A stretch of DNA of 64,000 nucleotides from Pelecanus crispus (Eukaryota; Chordata; Aves; Pelecaniformes; Pelecanidae), in contig NC_134654.1 in NCBI RefSeq assembly GCF_030463565.1, forward strand, positions 15,392,202 through 15,456,201. The letters are read 5' to 3'. The first letter of the stretch is position 1, and each line of letters starts with the position of its first letter. Both the position numbers and the translations under genes were made by a program. Below, in pieces: positions 1-13,800 of the stretch. The notes beneath the pieces are model-generated. The model had not been told where the DNA came from, did no database searches, and saw only the letters and a program-made list of their open reading frames with translations.

Positions 1-2379
1 CCTGAATAAAAATATATAAAAAGGATAATTCTTTATATTATAGTAGTCAGCTGTAAAACAGTGTTCATTGAATGAAAGAGCTGTAGACCATTGAAAAATG
101 TTGCCAACATCTGACATTTTGACTAAACAAAACAAAAAGTATAAAAGAAGGGAATAAAGATGAAAAATGTAGCTTATGTACATATCTTACTTGAAAGTGT
201 ATTGGTAAAATCATTCCAGAACGGCATGCTTTAATGAATAACTTGGATGTATGTCAGAAGTTTGCCAGAACTATTAGAACAGTGCTGCATAAGTCCTCCA
301 AGAGTAGATTTATATATTAACAGCCTCTCCACAGAGACTGGCTGGATATTTACAGTCCTGGGTAAAAGCACTTGGTGTCCACAACAAAAACTTGGTTAGC
401 AGGGACTTAATGAGTATTTTAATTAGTGTTTTGAACTGGGAGAACACACAAAGACAATAGAAACACAGGCAAGAAATACTGAAGGGTAATTTGGCTGGAA
501 AAATTGAAGTAAAACATATGAAAAGAGTAGCCTGAAACATTCTTAGGTAATCTTTGCCAGAATACCAGTGATTGTTTTTGCTTTCTGCAGCTTTCAACCA
601 AAAGGAAAAATATTTCACTAAGGTTTATTTTGTCCATCTCTGCTCCTTGGTTACAGGCTGAGGATTTCAGAAAGTAATCTCAATGATTGCTACCAAGGAA
701 AATAAAGTAAACATTAGATTCAAGTTTTCAAGGCAAAGTGGGCAGGGAAAAGTAATTTGGACTATGCTTACAGAGATCAAAGATGGAGATGAGCATCAGA
801 TGAACACCATTGAAAAACACTAGATATCCAGGGCTTCTGTGTCACTGAAACTATCAATACAGATAGCACTTCTTTAATTTCCTGCAGTTGAAAAGGCATG
901 GTAAAATCAAAGAATGTTTGTAGGCAGCCTATTCTGGAGTGTTCTTCTATAAGAAACAAAAATTGCAAAGACTCATGTTCAGTCACTCAGCCACTCACAT
1001 GAGCATACCCTGAAGGGATTTGACCTACTGATCCTTTGTGGCAGCTTTATTTTCTTTCACAAAGCTATCTTTCTCCCACCAATGATTAATTTCTATTTCT
1101 TGACATGTTGACCTGTAAGCTTCTTGCAAAGAAGTCTATAATCCAAAGTCCTTGATTCTATTTCTTGTCTGCTTTAAGTTCACAGACATTGGTGAATTAC
1201 AGTGGAGAAAACTCCGTCTCTTGCTATGGCTTTGCTAGTATACTGTACTATGCCAGGGAACATTTGCAGATACGGGAAGCCAATCACTTATACTGATAAA
1301 ATATTAGTGGATTCCCTGTTAAGCTTTTGACCTGTGCCAGCTACCAATTTCCTAAGCAGTTTCAAAGGCATAACTGCATAGCTGGCATTTTCTGGGACCA
1401 TTCCCAATAGAGTCTGCATCCAGCCTCACCATTCTTGATACAGAAATAGTTTACTCCTACAAGCATAAGCAGTCCTATGCCAGTTGGCCTAAGTTGCTGG
1501 ACATGTTTAATTTACTAGTGTAGCTGTAGTGCTCCTGTAGAAAGGTTTGGAGCAGCCACAAAGGTAAAAGGAAAGGAAGGACCTGCTGGAAGAAGCAACA
1601 GTACCTTGATGTAAAAAAGGAAAGGAAATGGATCTTGCCTCTGTTAACTTTCTGCCAATATTTCCATCTCTGCAGGTCAGGACTCCACTGCAGCTGAATG
1701 CATAGCACAGCAGAGTCAAAACAGAAGAGATAGAATGAGAGTAGACTCTGGATACAGGCTGTCCTGCACAGAAATGCAGCATAGGCAAGGCTCTGCAGTG
1801 GCTGACGTTCCCATGGAAGAGGGAGGATTTGGGCATGCTGAAAATAGAACCTTCTTGAAATGGAGACCAGGAAGCTGCCTCACTTTCTTCCACCCCTTAA
1901 GACATAGCTTCCCCTCTCCCATGTTCTGTGACTCTCTGTGAGACCAGGAGCAAGAAGTCACATCTTAGCAAGGCAGCGCAGGTTGAGTGGGTAAGTGGAG
2001 GCATCTCAAGACTGCTAGTCTGTATCCCATTAGGAAACCCCACCCCACACCCTCCACCCATGCTTTTTTCTTGATGCTGTTCATCTCATGAACCGGAAAC
2101 TTTACTTTAGCTGAAATAAGTGTGTGGATGAGGAGACAGACCTTATGAAATACCATGCTAAACAACTTTAGGCTCTGTATAAAGGTGTAAGGATTTTCAC
2201 AGTATGTTTTGCAGGTCTCTCATTTGGAAGCTGGGGATGTATGGGCTGGACAAATGGGTTGTTGTGGCATTTGAAAATTGTCTGGACTGTTCAAGAGATA
2301 GAAATCAACAGCTAATTATTAGCTGGCTGGCAGCTGTTAGTGAGAACAGTACCCCTGTGTTCAAAATGAGGCCCTGATC
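1..2379. other. Noncoding, nothing recognised
   Basis: AT-rich DNA with only short open frames interrupted by stops on both strands. I see no exon of a known family, no RNA gene and no recognisable repeat. It may be intergenic DNA of the MYH cluster, but that rests only on neighbouring features. Confidence 0.5.
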
Positions 2380-2890
2380 TTCCAAAATCTTCACCAATAC
2401 CCTGAGTGATGACAATGACACAGAATGCACCTTTGGCAAATTTGTAGATAACACTAATCTAGTGGGAGTGGCTGAACATCACAAATAACAGAGTGGGCCC
2501 TTGATAAACCTGAGGGTGAGACCAACAGAAACCTCATGAAGCTCAGTAAGAAGTGCAGAGTTTTCCACCTGGGGCAGAATAACACCATATGGGCAGGGAA
2601 GTGTCTTAGCATTAGCCCTGCTGGAAAGGATGTGGGGGTTTTGGAACATGCTAGTTTGAATGTAAGCCAGCAGTGCTTTCTCACTGTGAGGAAAGCAAAT
2701 CCCATTATGGGCTGCATTAGGAACAGTGTGTCCAGCAGACTGAAAGAAGTTGCTTTCCCTCCTGTACTTGGGGGTGTTGCAGTCACACCTGGAATACAGT
2801 ATTACATTTTGGGCTCTGGAGTTCAAGAGGGATGTGGAAAAACTGGAGAGGGTCCAGTGAAGGGCTATCAAAATGGCGAGTGACCTAGAG
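2380..2890 (+). mobile_element. Old CR1 LINE fragment (RT/3' part)
   Basis: The segment follows the end of CR1 ORF2 in order. It has an (F)ADDT-like block near 2440 (tttgtagataacactaa), the 'aacctcatgaagctcagtaagaag' region, the 'cacctggggcag' motif at about 2567, and the 'gccagcagtgc' and 'cctggaatacagtatt' blocks. The frame is broken by many substitutions and indels, so it is an old copy. It is truncated at both ends and lacks the (ATTCTATG)n tail. Orientation follows the RT-to-3' order on the plus strand. Confidence 0.75.
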
Positions 2891-2913
2891 CACATTACCT
2901 GGACTACAAACTT

Positions 2914-2968
2914 CCAACAAGTAGAGGGCAATGACCTGCCTTTACCTCTTCCACTATTTCCTATCTGC
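2914..2968. repeat. About 55-bp local repeat, copy 1
   Basis: This stretch matches 4526-4580 almost base for base. The shared core includes 'gacctgcctttac' and 'cactatttcctatctg'. It starts right after the end of the CR1 fragment. Its origin is not clear: it could be a piece of an unrecognised dispersed repeat. Confidence 0.6.
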
Positions 2969-3176
2969 ACTTCCCTCAAGCCCTCTGTTCCTTTGGTCAG
3001 AATGTGTCCCCCCCTAAAGAAGAGGAAAAGAAACATGGTGTCAGAGATGAGTCTGCAACTCCATGGTTTCTCCTTTGTGAGAGTGACTGAAGAAAACTGG
3101 TATTGTATTCAGTAACTAAAGTCTCTACACCTTCTTTGAGCCAAAACACACTGTTAAAGGCTTTGCTGTATGGCAG

Positions 3177-3360
3177 TGTCCTGGTTTAACCCCAGTAGGC
3201 AGCTAAGCTCCACATACTCCATCCCAGTGGGATGGAGGACAGAATTAGAAGAATAAAAGTGCAAAAAGCATGTGGGCTGAGATAAAACCAGTTTAATAGG
3301 TAAAGCAAAAGTCATGCACGCAAGCAAAGCAAATTGGTGCCAGATTTCTTCCTGCCCTGG
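3177..3360 (-). mobile_element. Truncated ERVL-like LTR fragment
   Basis: It begins 'tgtcctggtttaacccc', followed by 'ggcagctaagc', 'atcccagtgggatgg', 'gagataaaaccagttta' and 'cacgcaagcaaagc'. This is the order seen at the left end of the minus-strand LTRs at 6587 and 23053, but in a diverged form. By comparison with those copies it is the 3' end of an LTR on the minus strand. The rest of the LTR (TATA region and 5' end) is absent or unrecognisable beyond an A-run at 3361-3380. No second end is found, so no target duplication can be checked. Confidence 0.6.
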
Positions 3361-6300
3361 GAAAAAAAAAAAAAAAAAAAGCCTCAAAATTCAAAACCTA
3401 CTAAACGTAACAGGCAGACACTCCTGGCTTCAGAGCAAGACACAGCTTTATTACAAGAACACAGAATGGCACTTGGGTGTTTAACTAGGAGAGTCAGTTT
3501 GGCGCCAATCTGTTCCAGTTGCACAAGAAGACAAGCCTGAGCTCACTGATCTGTGCTGCCTGTGTGTGAAGATGCAGCAGCAAGTTAAACCTTTGGTTGT
3601 GTCCTTTGGAGCTGAACGCTGGGAGCAGTGATAAGTTCTCATCCCCTTTCACGTGAGAATTGCCAGAATATTGCAGTTGCACACGAATGATCCTTGGAAG
3701 TGAAGTGCAGTCTGTGGAATCCAAGCTGGTAAGGACTTGCGCTGGCACCTGACTTAGTGGCACAAAAATAAAAAAATAGATCAGGCAAATGATGGTCTGG
3801 CCTCAAAACTCAGACCGTATCTCTGTAAAATGTCTTTTCTCCACTGACTTTCTGCATAATGTTTTCTTACTTAAATGTTCCTCTGTGGTTCCATCTCTAA
3901 GAGGCTGGACCTCAAGAGCTTTCTGCAGAGCACACATCTCTCCTGTGGGACTACATCTACATTCTCTGAAGATTATATAGTGTACAGACTGAAGTCTTGG
4001 GGGTCTCCTTTACTCCTGTGTCACAGTTATGCACTCATTAATGAAATGGTAAACCATTAGCTGCAACTTCCAAAGAATGGGGCTTGTCAGGTAAAAACTA
4101 TTGCAGTTAAGTGAGTTATTCTCCTTTCTAAAGCCAGTTTGGTAGATTCAAAATGCATTCACACTGTCCTCCAGCCCTTGCAAATACATACAGGTCTTTT
4201 GTGTGCATCCAGGGACATATAATTCCCAGCTCCATCATTTACTTTTTGTTGCCCTTGCATCCAGATTTCTTCTGCTCATAGCTTTGCAGGCAATCCTGTA
4301 ACACAGTGAACACAAAGAGTCATGGTGCAAAACATGCCAGAGATCTTCCTAACTATCTAATGCAAACTGGAGCCAGGTGATGACAAAACAAACTCCAGTG
4401 ATAACCAGGGCTACCACCATGCCCACCACTGTGCTTGAGCTACTGTAGTCCCAGCTAGACAAGGGAGAACTGATTCTTGATGGCAAGCAAGCCCATGGCC
4501 TTTCTCAGCTGGGAATTCAAGCTCTCAACAAGTATAAGTCAACGACCTGCCTTTACATCTTTCACTATTTCCTATCTGTAGCAATAAAATGAAGCCTTTA
4601 AAGAGAGCCACAGGATCAAAGCAGCTGTGTCACAGGCAAGAAATCTCTCAGCTGGGCTTCTGTATCCCTACAAGATATTGGGATAGCAGATATTATTTGA
4701 GTGTTTATGGGAGGTGGTCTCAGCATAGGTGAATCACAAAACTCCATCATCCAAAGGATCCATTTATTAGCAAAATAAGTAAGCAGCTGTATTTTGGTGG
4801 GAAAATGAGGGCACTGGGCTACCTGCTCAAGCCTTTCCTGTCAGCGGCCGGCTGCTAGTTACCTTAAGAAAAAGAAGGTCACACACAAAGAGAGAAAGTT
4901 TTTGCTGAAACCATCAGCAGGGCAGGTGGACACCAGTCCAGAGCCACAGACCATAAACTTATCTGATGGGGATGGCAGGGAAAAGTCAGCAGGGATTCCA
5001 CGATCCAAGAATAAATATCTTTTTTCCCATGTCATGAGGAGGCCCTCCCTTCACACCCACATGCACAGTCCTTCCATAATTGCTAGAGTTATTAGGGTCC
5101 TGGCTTAAACCAGCTGCTGCCCTCCTGAGTGATGGAATTTTGGAGAAGAGGCAGTCAGAATGTGCAAGAGGCTTCTGTGGTCTGTGTTTCCAGACTGGCT
5201 GCTGGTGGACAGAGAGGCCCCTGAGGAGCCCCCCAATACACGGGTGTAAGTCCTGCCTTGGTGTGCCAGGGATGCATGTGGGGGCAGCCCTACTGCTGCC
5301 CATTGCTGGCTCAGTTATGCTGTGGTTGTCTGGACTTGAAGTGGTGGAGGCTTGTAGTAGGTATAGTCCTGCCCTGCTGAGAAAATTTCAGGTCAAGATA
5401 TCTTTCCTGGTCTGAAATACAGGAGGATGAAAAAGGTAATGAAGAAGAAGGATGGAGGATAATTCATGTGCTTTTACTGGACTGGCAGGACAACTTGTAA
5501 GTCCTTCAGCCTTAAGACATATCTTGGGCACCAGCAGTCAATAGGTGTTGCTGAAAGTCAGCAAATATGAATGTGTTAATTAAAGAAACTAGTAGGCAAT
5601 CCCAACATAAAAGAGCTTGGTTTTGTATCTCCTCCATCTTGAACAGTACCAGTTCACCAGAAGAGAATGTCACGTTTCCCTGTTGCCCCGTGACAGACAA
5701 ACCATCGAAGTTTTTTTTTGGAAAATGACTGGGTTTTATGTGCTGCCTCGTGATGAAGCAACAAGAGGTATGATGTCACTTTGAATTGGCAGAGTTCTTG
5801 CAATAACACTGATGGGACATGGGGAATGCCTATCAGCCTTGTGGGAAAAGCCTCTACTACTCATTAAATTCCTTGCACCTAAACATAGTCACAGATGTAC
5901 CAAAATAGCTGTGATTGCTAAGTAATCTGCACCATAACATGAAAATCTGGATTGAGTTTGTTGCTGCTGTGACAACTGAGATGGTAACTTAATATTTGAT
6001 CCACATGTGCTGTGTGACACTGCAGTAAATACAACACTTCCCTGTAAGTTCAGAGGTTAGATGAGAGCACAGCAGAAAACAGTGACTGAAAATAAGAGGT
6101 CAGAGCATCAGTGGAAATCACATGTGCTGTGGGTTACCCAAACAGGCACAGTGATGTTGAGTGCACCAGCTGTGGTACTTTGGAAACTGTTAGGCGAGCA
6201 CTGATGATTCTGTATAAAGCTCTGGTGACACCTGCTCTGAAATATTCTGTACTGTCCCAGCCATACACATTCAGAAAATACTGACTCAAGCTATATGGGG

Positions 6301-6586
6301 TGCAAACAGAAATTGTGAGACCACAGGGGAAAAGAAAAGCTCCCTTGAGGCCTGGAAGGCCTACTATTGCAGGGCAAAGGCTGAGGTGGGAACAAGCACT
6401 GTGAAGAAATCTGCATAACTCTCCCAACAGCTCTTGTCTGGGGCAGCAAAGCTTGGGTCCAATCCTGGAGATCACTGCTGGATTCCCATCTGATGTCCTG
6501 CTCAGGGAAACTGAAGCTGTGAATGAGCTGCCACACTTGCAAATGATGATGCCAATGCCCAGGCAAACAAGAGCTGCATGCCAGGG
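3361..6586. other. Noncoding, nothing firmly recognised
   Basis: It opens with a run of about 20 A and holds the second copy of a 55-bp repeat at 4526-4580. Frames are short and mutually overlapping. A stretch near 6200-6260 (ctgtataaagctctggtgac) resembles the CR1 block encoding the region after the RT catalytic centre, but too weakly to annotate. No MYH exon is seen on either strand. Confidence 0.45.
4526..4580. repeat. About 55-bp local repeat, copy 2
   Basis: Partner of 2914-2968, same orientation, about 1.6 kb away. Differences are mostly single substitutions. No coding potential is seen in either copy. Confidence 0.6.
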
Positions 6587-7161
6587 TGTCGTGGTTTAGC
6601 CCCAGCCAGCAACTAAGCACCACGCAGCCGCTCGCTCACTCCCCTACCCCGATGGGATGGGGGAGAGAATTGGAGGAGTAAGAGTGAGAAACACTCCTGG
6701 GTTGAGATAAGAACAGTTTAATAATTGAAATAAAGTAAAATAGTAATGCTAATAGTAACAGTATAATAATGATAATAATAATAATGATACACGAAGCAAG
6801 TGATGCACAATGCAATTGCTCACCACCTGCCGACCGATACCTAGACAGTTCCTGAGCAGCGATCGCTGCTCCCTGGCCACCCCCCCCCCGCCCAGTTTAT
6901 ATACTGAGCATGACGTCATATGGTACGGAATAGCCCTTTGGTCAGTTTGGATCAACTATCCTGGCTGTGCCCCCTCCCAGTTTCTTGTGCACCTGGCAGA
7001 GCATGGGAAGCTGAAATGTCCTTGACTAGCATAAGCAGTACTCAGCAACAACTAAAAACATCAGCATGTTATCAACATTCTTCTCCTACTAAATCCAAAA
7101 ACACAGCACTATACCTGCTGCTAGGAAGAAAATTAACTCTATCCCAGCCGAAACCAGGACA
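6587..7161 (-). mobile_element. Solo LTR, ERVL-like, with 5-bp TSD
   Basis: A complete 575-bp LTR read on the minus strand from 7161 to 6587, starting TGTCCTGGTTTCGGCTGGGA and ending AAACCACGACA. The flanking pentamer CAGGG occurs at 6582-6586 and again at 7162-7166, a perfect target-site duplication. On the minus strand there is a TATA-like box near 6900 (tatataaactgg) and a downstream A/T-rich trinucleotide stretch with AATAAA-like polyadenylation context. No internal retroviral sequence flanks it, so it is a solo LTR left by LTR-LTR recombination. The 5-bp duplication points to a class III (ERVL) origin. The same family occurs at 23053, 30603 and 45966. Confidence 0.93.
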
Positions 7162-7869
7162 CAGGGAGAGGAAAGTAGGAGAACATAAACCACCTAACTC
7201 TTCTTTCTGAAAGGACAGCTTATTGAGATAACTGGCAGGGGACTGCAGTGACTACCCTATGCCTAAAATAACAAAAACTTCCTTTGTAATGTGTGATTGC
7301 AGGGCCCAGGGATCTGTGACCTGTCTTGACAGGAGACAAGACATCTTTGAGCTTCAGCTGACCCCATACAGCAGCTGCTCACCAAACTCAGCTCCAGACA
7401 GAGGGCAATGTGCTGCAGGGTGACCATGTCTGCCCAGCTGCCACACATTCATGCCGTCATACTCACTCCTGCCTCTGTCTGATGTGGCACTTGCTGGCCC
7501 CTCAACACTCCCAAAGGCAGTTGAACATGTCTCAGCCTGCCATCAGTCCTAGTCATTCATCTCCTCCTCTGTCCATGATGTGCCAGCGTCCCTCCTCTGG
7601 AGCTGCTCCTTTGCTTCTTGGTCATGGCCAGTACCCAAGAGGCACTGACAAGCCACCCACTTGCTTTCAGATGGGACAGATCCTTACAAAGCAATCCTAT
7701 GGGGTGTTGCCTGCCTGGGCTCTCTGTCTCATGCACTTCACCTTGATGACTTGCCAAATTTTAAATCAACAGCAGCCTGTAGCCAGTATCACTGGGCATG
7801 GCACGAGCTGCCTTGACCAGACAAGAAGAGGGCCCCAGGTAGTTCTGGTTCCAGCAGCTTTCCATCTAG
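7162..7869. other. Noncoding, nothing recognised
   Basis: Moderately GC-rich sequence with several overlapping open frames in different registers, which argues against a real coding exon. No family recognised. It precedes the left boundary of the duplicated segment that starts near 7870. Confidence 0.4.
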
Positions 7870-10800
7870 TCCATGAATGCACAGAGTGCTTTGCCTCCCA
7901 GGTGCACGCTCTGCCCAGAGCCACAAGCAGTGCCTGCCTGTGCTCAGCCTGCCTGTCAGTGCAGAGAGGCATCCTCCTTCCTAGGGACTAGAGCCTGCCC
8001 TGGCTCCAGAGCAGCAGCACCTGGGCTCTATGCTGTCCATTGCACGGCCTCTTTGCCAGGTGCTGACCCCAAGAGGGACCTACCTGCCTTGCTGCTGTGT
8101 GTTGGTTGGTGGTGACAGGCATGTCCGGACATGGCAGGTACCATGGGTCTACCCAAAGGCCATCCCAGAGCAGTGTCTCCTTGTCAGAAGCTGAGAGCCT
8201 CGCTGGTGTCTGAAGCTGACAAAGTATGGGAATTATGAGAACAGGCAGATGTGCTGAGGCTTTCCCTGAACACTACCCCTTTCCTCAGGTGCTGCTGGTT
8301 CAGGCACATCCCAATCCTGATGCATTTGTTGTGTGTGGGATCAGGAGTCTGCACCTGGTTCTCCTTCCATAGGTTTGTGTGGCAGCTTTTTGAAAGAATG
8401 GAAGCATTCAGCAGCCACTCCATTGGTGGTGAGGAGCTGTGCAGATTAATTACGAGTGTTTTGAAGAATATGTGACACTAAATGGTCTCCAAAGGATGGT
8501 TCTTCTGATAGTGGAGGCACCTTCTCTTGTCTCCGGAGCATCTGGTCTTTTTATCCTGTAGCAGGCTGAAATGAGACAGAGACCTCTTCCTATTCCACCA
8601 CACATGAACTGTGCAAGTAACATTTTCAAATTGATGTTCCTGGTTTGGAAGGACCAAATGACATCTAATTTGATATGGACATCTGCACTGTCTTGGCCTG
8701 AGCAATTCTGTCAGTGATGTATCCCTAAGGATCACAGAGCAGACAGTTATTTTTATGGATGTTAATATCATTGCTCCTTGGGGTTGGGTTTCAGCAACAT
8801 GGAACTTGTTCTTCACTGACGTCTTAAAATTTGAGGGGGAGGCTAGAACCCTCTAGGGAGTGAGTGTAGCATTTGATTCTGTCAGCTGCATGGAAGATAT
8901 GATCTGTGCCTATAATAACAACACAAGGATGTTTACAATTCAGGACATCATAAGTTCATCTGAAAAAAAATATTTTTTTTCTGCATTCAGGAAATTACAC
9001 ATATGGAAAAATGGATGTACACCCACATTTGCCCACACACCGTTTATGGTACTCTAACATTCTCCTTCTGTGATGGTCCTGTGATGGCTGTGCAGAGCTT
9101 GGATTCTTCTTGGGAATAAATCTCTGCATGAGTGCACAGAGTGGTGACTTTTTCCTGTGAGAGCCATGAATGTTTGTGAACACAAATCCCATGATTCCAC
9201 ACTGTTTCTTCTTCCCAGCCCTCACTTATTGCCAAATAAATTCATCCAAGTACCCACACTTTTTTTTGGTAAGAAAACAGATTCCTTTGTGTAAGGGGGT
9301 GAAAACCTCCCAAGGCTGATGTGATGAAAGCAAGAGATTTCTCCATTGCTGGTTTTCCACGGAGGCGGGTGGACTTGTTTTCTTCTTTGGCAGCAGGAGT
9401 GAGGTGATAGAAATGTCCCCCTTTGTCTGGTCTCCATGGAATTCACCTGCAGAGAGGTCTCCTATGTGGCACCAGAGTTCCTTAGGGAACCAGGATTATC
9501 AATATGTTGGGCACATCACAGGTACCACTGAGAAATGTCTGCAGCAGCTTCTCTGCCCCTCAGTCTTCAGTATCAAAGAATGTAACAGGCACTAACTCAG
9601 CAAAGTTGTCAAGGAGTTTCCCGATTTTTACCATGGAAGATTTCACACAGCAATGTGGTCCATACTTAGGTGTGTCCTGCCCTCCCTCCATTGCAGTGTT
9701 ACCAAGCAGTTCCCAGAGCTTTTGGGAGAAGGAGACAGTGAGTGGGGGTGTGGTTTGGGAAAGCTGTCCCTACAGCAGCATGAAGGAAAGAAGAACAAGC
9801 CTTTGTAGAGATGTGCTGGCTCCCACACTGTGGGGGCTGGATTCCTGTGCCCTCTTCTGCTGTCACCCCAGATCCACTGAACAGGGAGGAGTGGAAAAGC
9901 CTGGGACCTGGCTGCCAGCCACAGTCAGCATGGCTCAATCAACCCTGGAGCAGAACAGCATCGACGTCCTTCTGTGCTTCTCCTAAGGGCACAGGGATGG
10001 AAGGAAGGGAAAACTGGGCCAGAGAGGAATCTTAGAGCTGCTTTGCTGCTCTGGTCCAGTGCAGCTGATGTAACACACCCTCTCCAGAGTATAAAATCAT
10101 CACTGACCCTGTGTCAATCTGACAGTCTTTTCCCTCCCAGAGAAAAATTCTGGTCCCTGCCATGACAGGACAATCCTGTTGTGGGTCTCCCCATAGCTGT
10201 AGGGAAACAGGGCTGTTGATGGCACCTTGCATTTAGCTCACGGGAAGGTGCTGGGCTTCCATTAGTTCACTCTTGCCAGAGCAGCAGTTCCTTCATGTCC
10301 TCAGCTGAGATACCCATGTGGCAGTCCTACCAGAGGCAGTCCTGTGGCAAAAGGCTCATTAGCACACCAAGAAACAGTTCACATATGTGATGGCTACTTG
10401 GATTGTTTGGGAAGAGCCTGAGTGACATGGCATGTACTAAACAGATTATCTGCATAACAGGGAATTTTGGCTTCTGCTTTATGCAGAGCGTTCAGGACTC
10501 TTCTGATGCAGGCCAACAAAGTGTTAGGCATGCACAAGCAGAATGTGATTCCACTTCCAGTGTAACAATCAGCGAGTACAATGTGGCATGAATGAACCCT
10601 TTCTGTAGAACGGTATTGTATAACCTCCAGCAAGCAGCTCATACAGAAGAGAATGTAACATAAACAAAGAAAAGCAAAGTAAGTAATGATATGCCACAGT
10701 AATTCTGGAAAGAGGCCATTGCATCAGTCATTTTAGAAGAACAGACAAAAAGCCACTGACAGTCAGTGCAATATTCCCTCCCCTTGTTATAAATTCAATA

Positions 10801-13800
10801 TTTAGAAGGCACATGGTTCTTTTCCTAGCAATTCTCTCCCTAAAGGCATGTCATGAAAGTTTTCGTTAAATGATTTTTGTGATTTACTGATTGCTATTGC
10901 TGAGTGGGCATTTTGGCATATTAATTTGTCTACAGAATAATAATAATAATAATAATACAAATCTGTGCTCTACAAATCTGAACAGACAGAGAAACTTGAC
11001 AAATATCCCTGTCATTCATTTGTTATCCATGACACTGCCAAAACTTCTTGAGCAGAAGGACATTGCACTCCTGACAGTCCAGCTGTGACCAAAAAGAAGG
11101 TTGAGCTTTAAAGTAAAAGCAACAGTGCTGTCACTTGGAAAACAGAAGGCTAGCAACACAGAACTAGACACCTTCCCAGTCTGTCTGTATTAATCAACGT
11201 GTCTCACAATCAATTCAGTAATCTCATCAGGTCCCAGATTACTACCAGTTATAATAAAGAACAATATAGGGATGGAGAAAAATTTGTGATATGGTCCTCA
11301 CCACTTCAGTGACCAGAATTTGATGGTATCTTTCCAGTCTCAATTTCTATAAAATTTATTTGTTTACTTCTAAAATTCTCAAAAGATGGATCTAGCATAT
11401 AGATGTTTGAGGATCAGAAATGTGCCTCTAATTGTCAAAATGAATTAGCATATGGTGTCATTACATTCATTCATTTACTACTACTATTTTCCTTCAGCCT
11501 AAAGAGATTTTTTTACTCCTTGTTTTTTTCCCTCAGTAGTTATACAAATAAATCTATCAGCTATAAATCATACCAGCTTCATCTCGCTAGACTAAACAAG
11601 TCAATCTTTACATGTCATTCATCATAAACTAGTTCATCCATTCTCATGACTATTTTAATAATTCTGAGCTGCACTTGTTTCATATAAGGGAATCTTTCTC
11701 AACTGTTTCATCAATACCTGTTTTATTGAGATGACTCAATTTTCCCCATTCTTCAGTACAGTTATTACATTCTTTTTTTTTTTTTTTTCCCCCTACAGTT
11801 GCTATAATTGACTCCCAGTCTGGTAGATTCACATGACCACAAAATGACATAAATAGTGTAGCCTACACTGATCTGTCAAAACCAAACCATGCCTAAAAGT
11901 TCTGTGACATTTTGAGAGGTTCTCAGGATAGAAGAAAAATAGTAAGTGACTTTAGTAAAACTTCTGAGAAGTCCTGATATTTCCTTAAAACACACAGACA
12001 GGTTGGAAACATAAAGATTGCAAAAAAAAAAATACTAAAGAAACCCACTCTGCTGAAAGAGTAGTAATCACATGGTCAGTGTCAAAATGGAAGAGTGTAC
12101 TGCTTTGTGCAGCAATGAGTTGAGATGAGCATTGACATTAATATATGGATGGTAGATTACAGAGTTGTCATAGTGAATTTTCAGGCAGTCCCAGAAGTTA
12201 AGAGGCTGAAAACATACCAGAAGGCAGTGCTGAAAAAGTGACACTGGAAAAACAAACCGCAACAGTCCCTTCAGAGAAAAGATGTAACTCCATCAGGACA
12301 AGTACAAGCTATTCAAATTATGAATAAACAATAAATTGCACAAGATGAAGAGCAACTGGTTAGGTCTGACTTTGCCCAGAAAGAAGCAGAAATGGTGCTG
12401 CAGTAGGGGCTTGGCATTCTGTCAGACAGTTCATCAGGGGTCCCACAGGGTGCACTGCACACATTATGTCTCAAAATGGACAATTGATTATAAAGTGCCA
12501 AGAGGCAGTGTGTTAGAGCTTCGTGTTCAGTTAGAGCAATCCTACTTTCACAGCAAAGAGAGAAAGAAATCTCAGCAGTGCATGCTGTGACAGCAGTGTT
12601 ACACTGACAGTGCTCTCCACTGTAAACTGGAGCGACTAAGAGAGCAGGTGAATGGGGTGGAACAGGAGAGACAGGAGAGATCGAGAGATGTGTATTAGGC
12701 ACCAGGAGAAGCCAAAAAGCAATAGCAAAGTGAGTAAAAGGAAAGCTGGGTTCAAGCACTGTGGGAAAGCCCTTACTGCTCAGCAGGAACTTTAATGCCT
12801 ACCTTGTTCAGAGAGTAGTTCTTTTTTCCCAAATCAACCCTTTTAGTGACCCAAAAATTACTGACTGACAGTGTTTTCCACCCTGCCCAAGACTCCCAGA
12901 ACTGCTTCTGGACAGGACACCTTCCTTCAGTGGTCAGGCTGGTGCTGTGAGAAGGACCATGATCTCACTGCTCTAGGCTTCATAGTTGTTTGCATGAAGG
13001 TCACACTCAGACTATCTGTATCTCAAAGAGTTACCTGCTTGTAAAATAGTTTGTCATGCAGTGTCCAGTGTGCACACACTCTCTTAGCTCTCCCAGGAGT
13101 GTTCTAAACACTTTCTCTCCTCCCAGTCCCCACCAGTACCTCTATTTTCCCTTCCTTTGTTGTTTTCAGACATTTCTTTTGGCACCACAGCTCACAAGCG
13201 CCAGACACAACCTGTCTGCCTGCCCCTCCTGCAGTGCCAGGACAAAGCAGAGATTTGGCAAATGGATCTGTTTTCCAAGGCACTCTTTCAGTACCCAGTG
13301 AGACAGGCACTGAGGTACTCAGGCAATGGGCATGAAATGGGTGGAGAAACACAGAATGTGCCCAAGGTTGGTAGATCTTTTTTCAGACATTTCCCAGAGA
13401 TTCACCTCCACTCTTTCTTCTGTAATTATACATTTGCCTTTAAAGATTGCAAATGTCCGCTTACCACTGCTTAAATAATATTTATTCATACTAGCACCCT
13501 CTTTATTTTGAAAGAGCCCAGCAGCATGTGCAAATGGTGAACATTCCCCACTGAAAAATCCTGTCATTATCAAGTCTTAAATTACATCTCGGTTTCTTCC
13601 TGGTCATCAGATTACTAGGGTTAAAGCAGTTTCACCAGTTAGTCTTACAGAACTAAAGTCCCTCAAGAAAAAATACTTTCTGTGGAACTGAGATGTGTTC
13701 ATCTAGCTCTGATGACAGGAAAGGGAATGGACCCCATGTATGTTAAGAAATACACATCACTATTTCACATCAAGATTATTATGGACTTGAAAATCTATGC

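Noticed and set aside
6180-6600. Possible old CR1 remnant
   Set aside because: Only one short block (ctgtataaagctctggtgac) resembles CR1; surrounding order and tail are not recognisable.
12410-12460. Stretch resembling the GVPQG block of a LINE
   Set aside because: Too short, and the flanks do not continue as CR1 on either strand.
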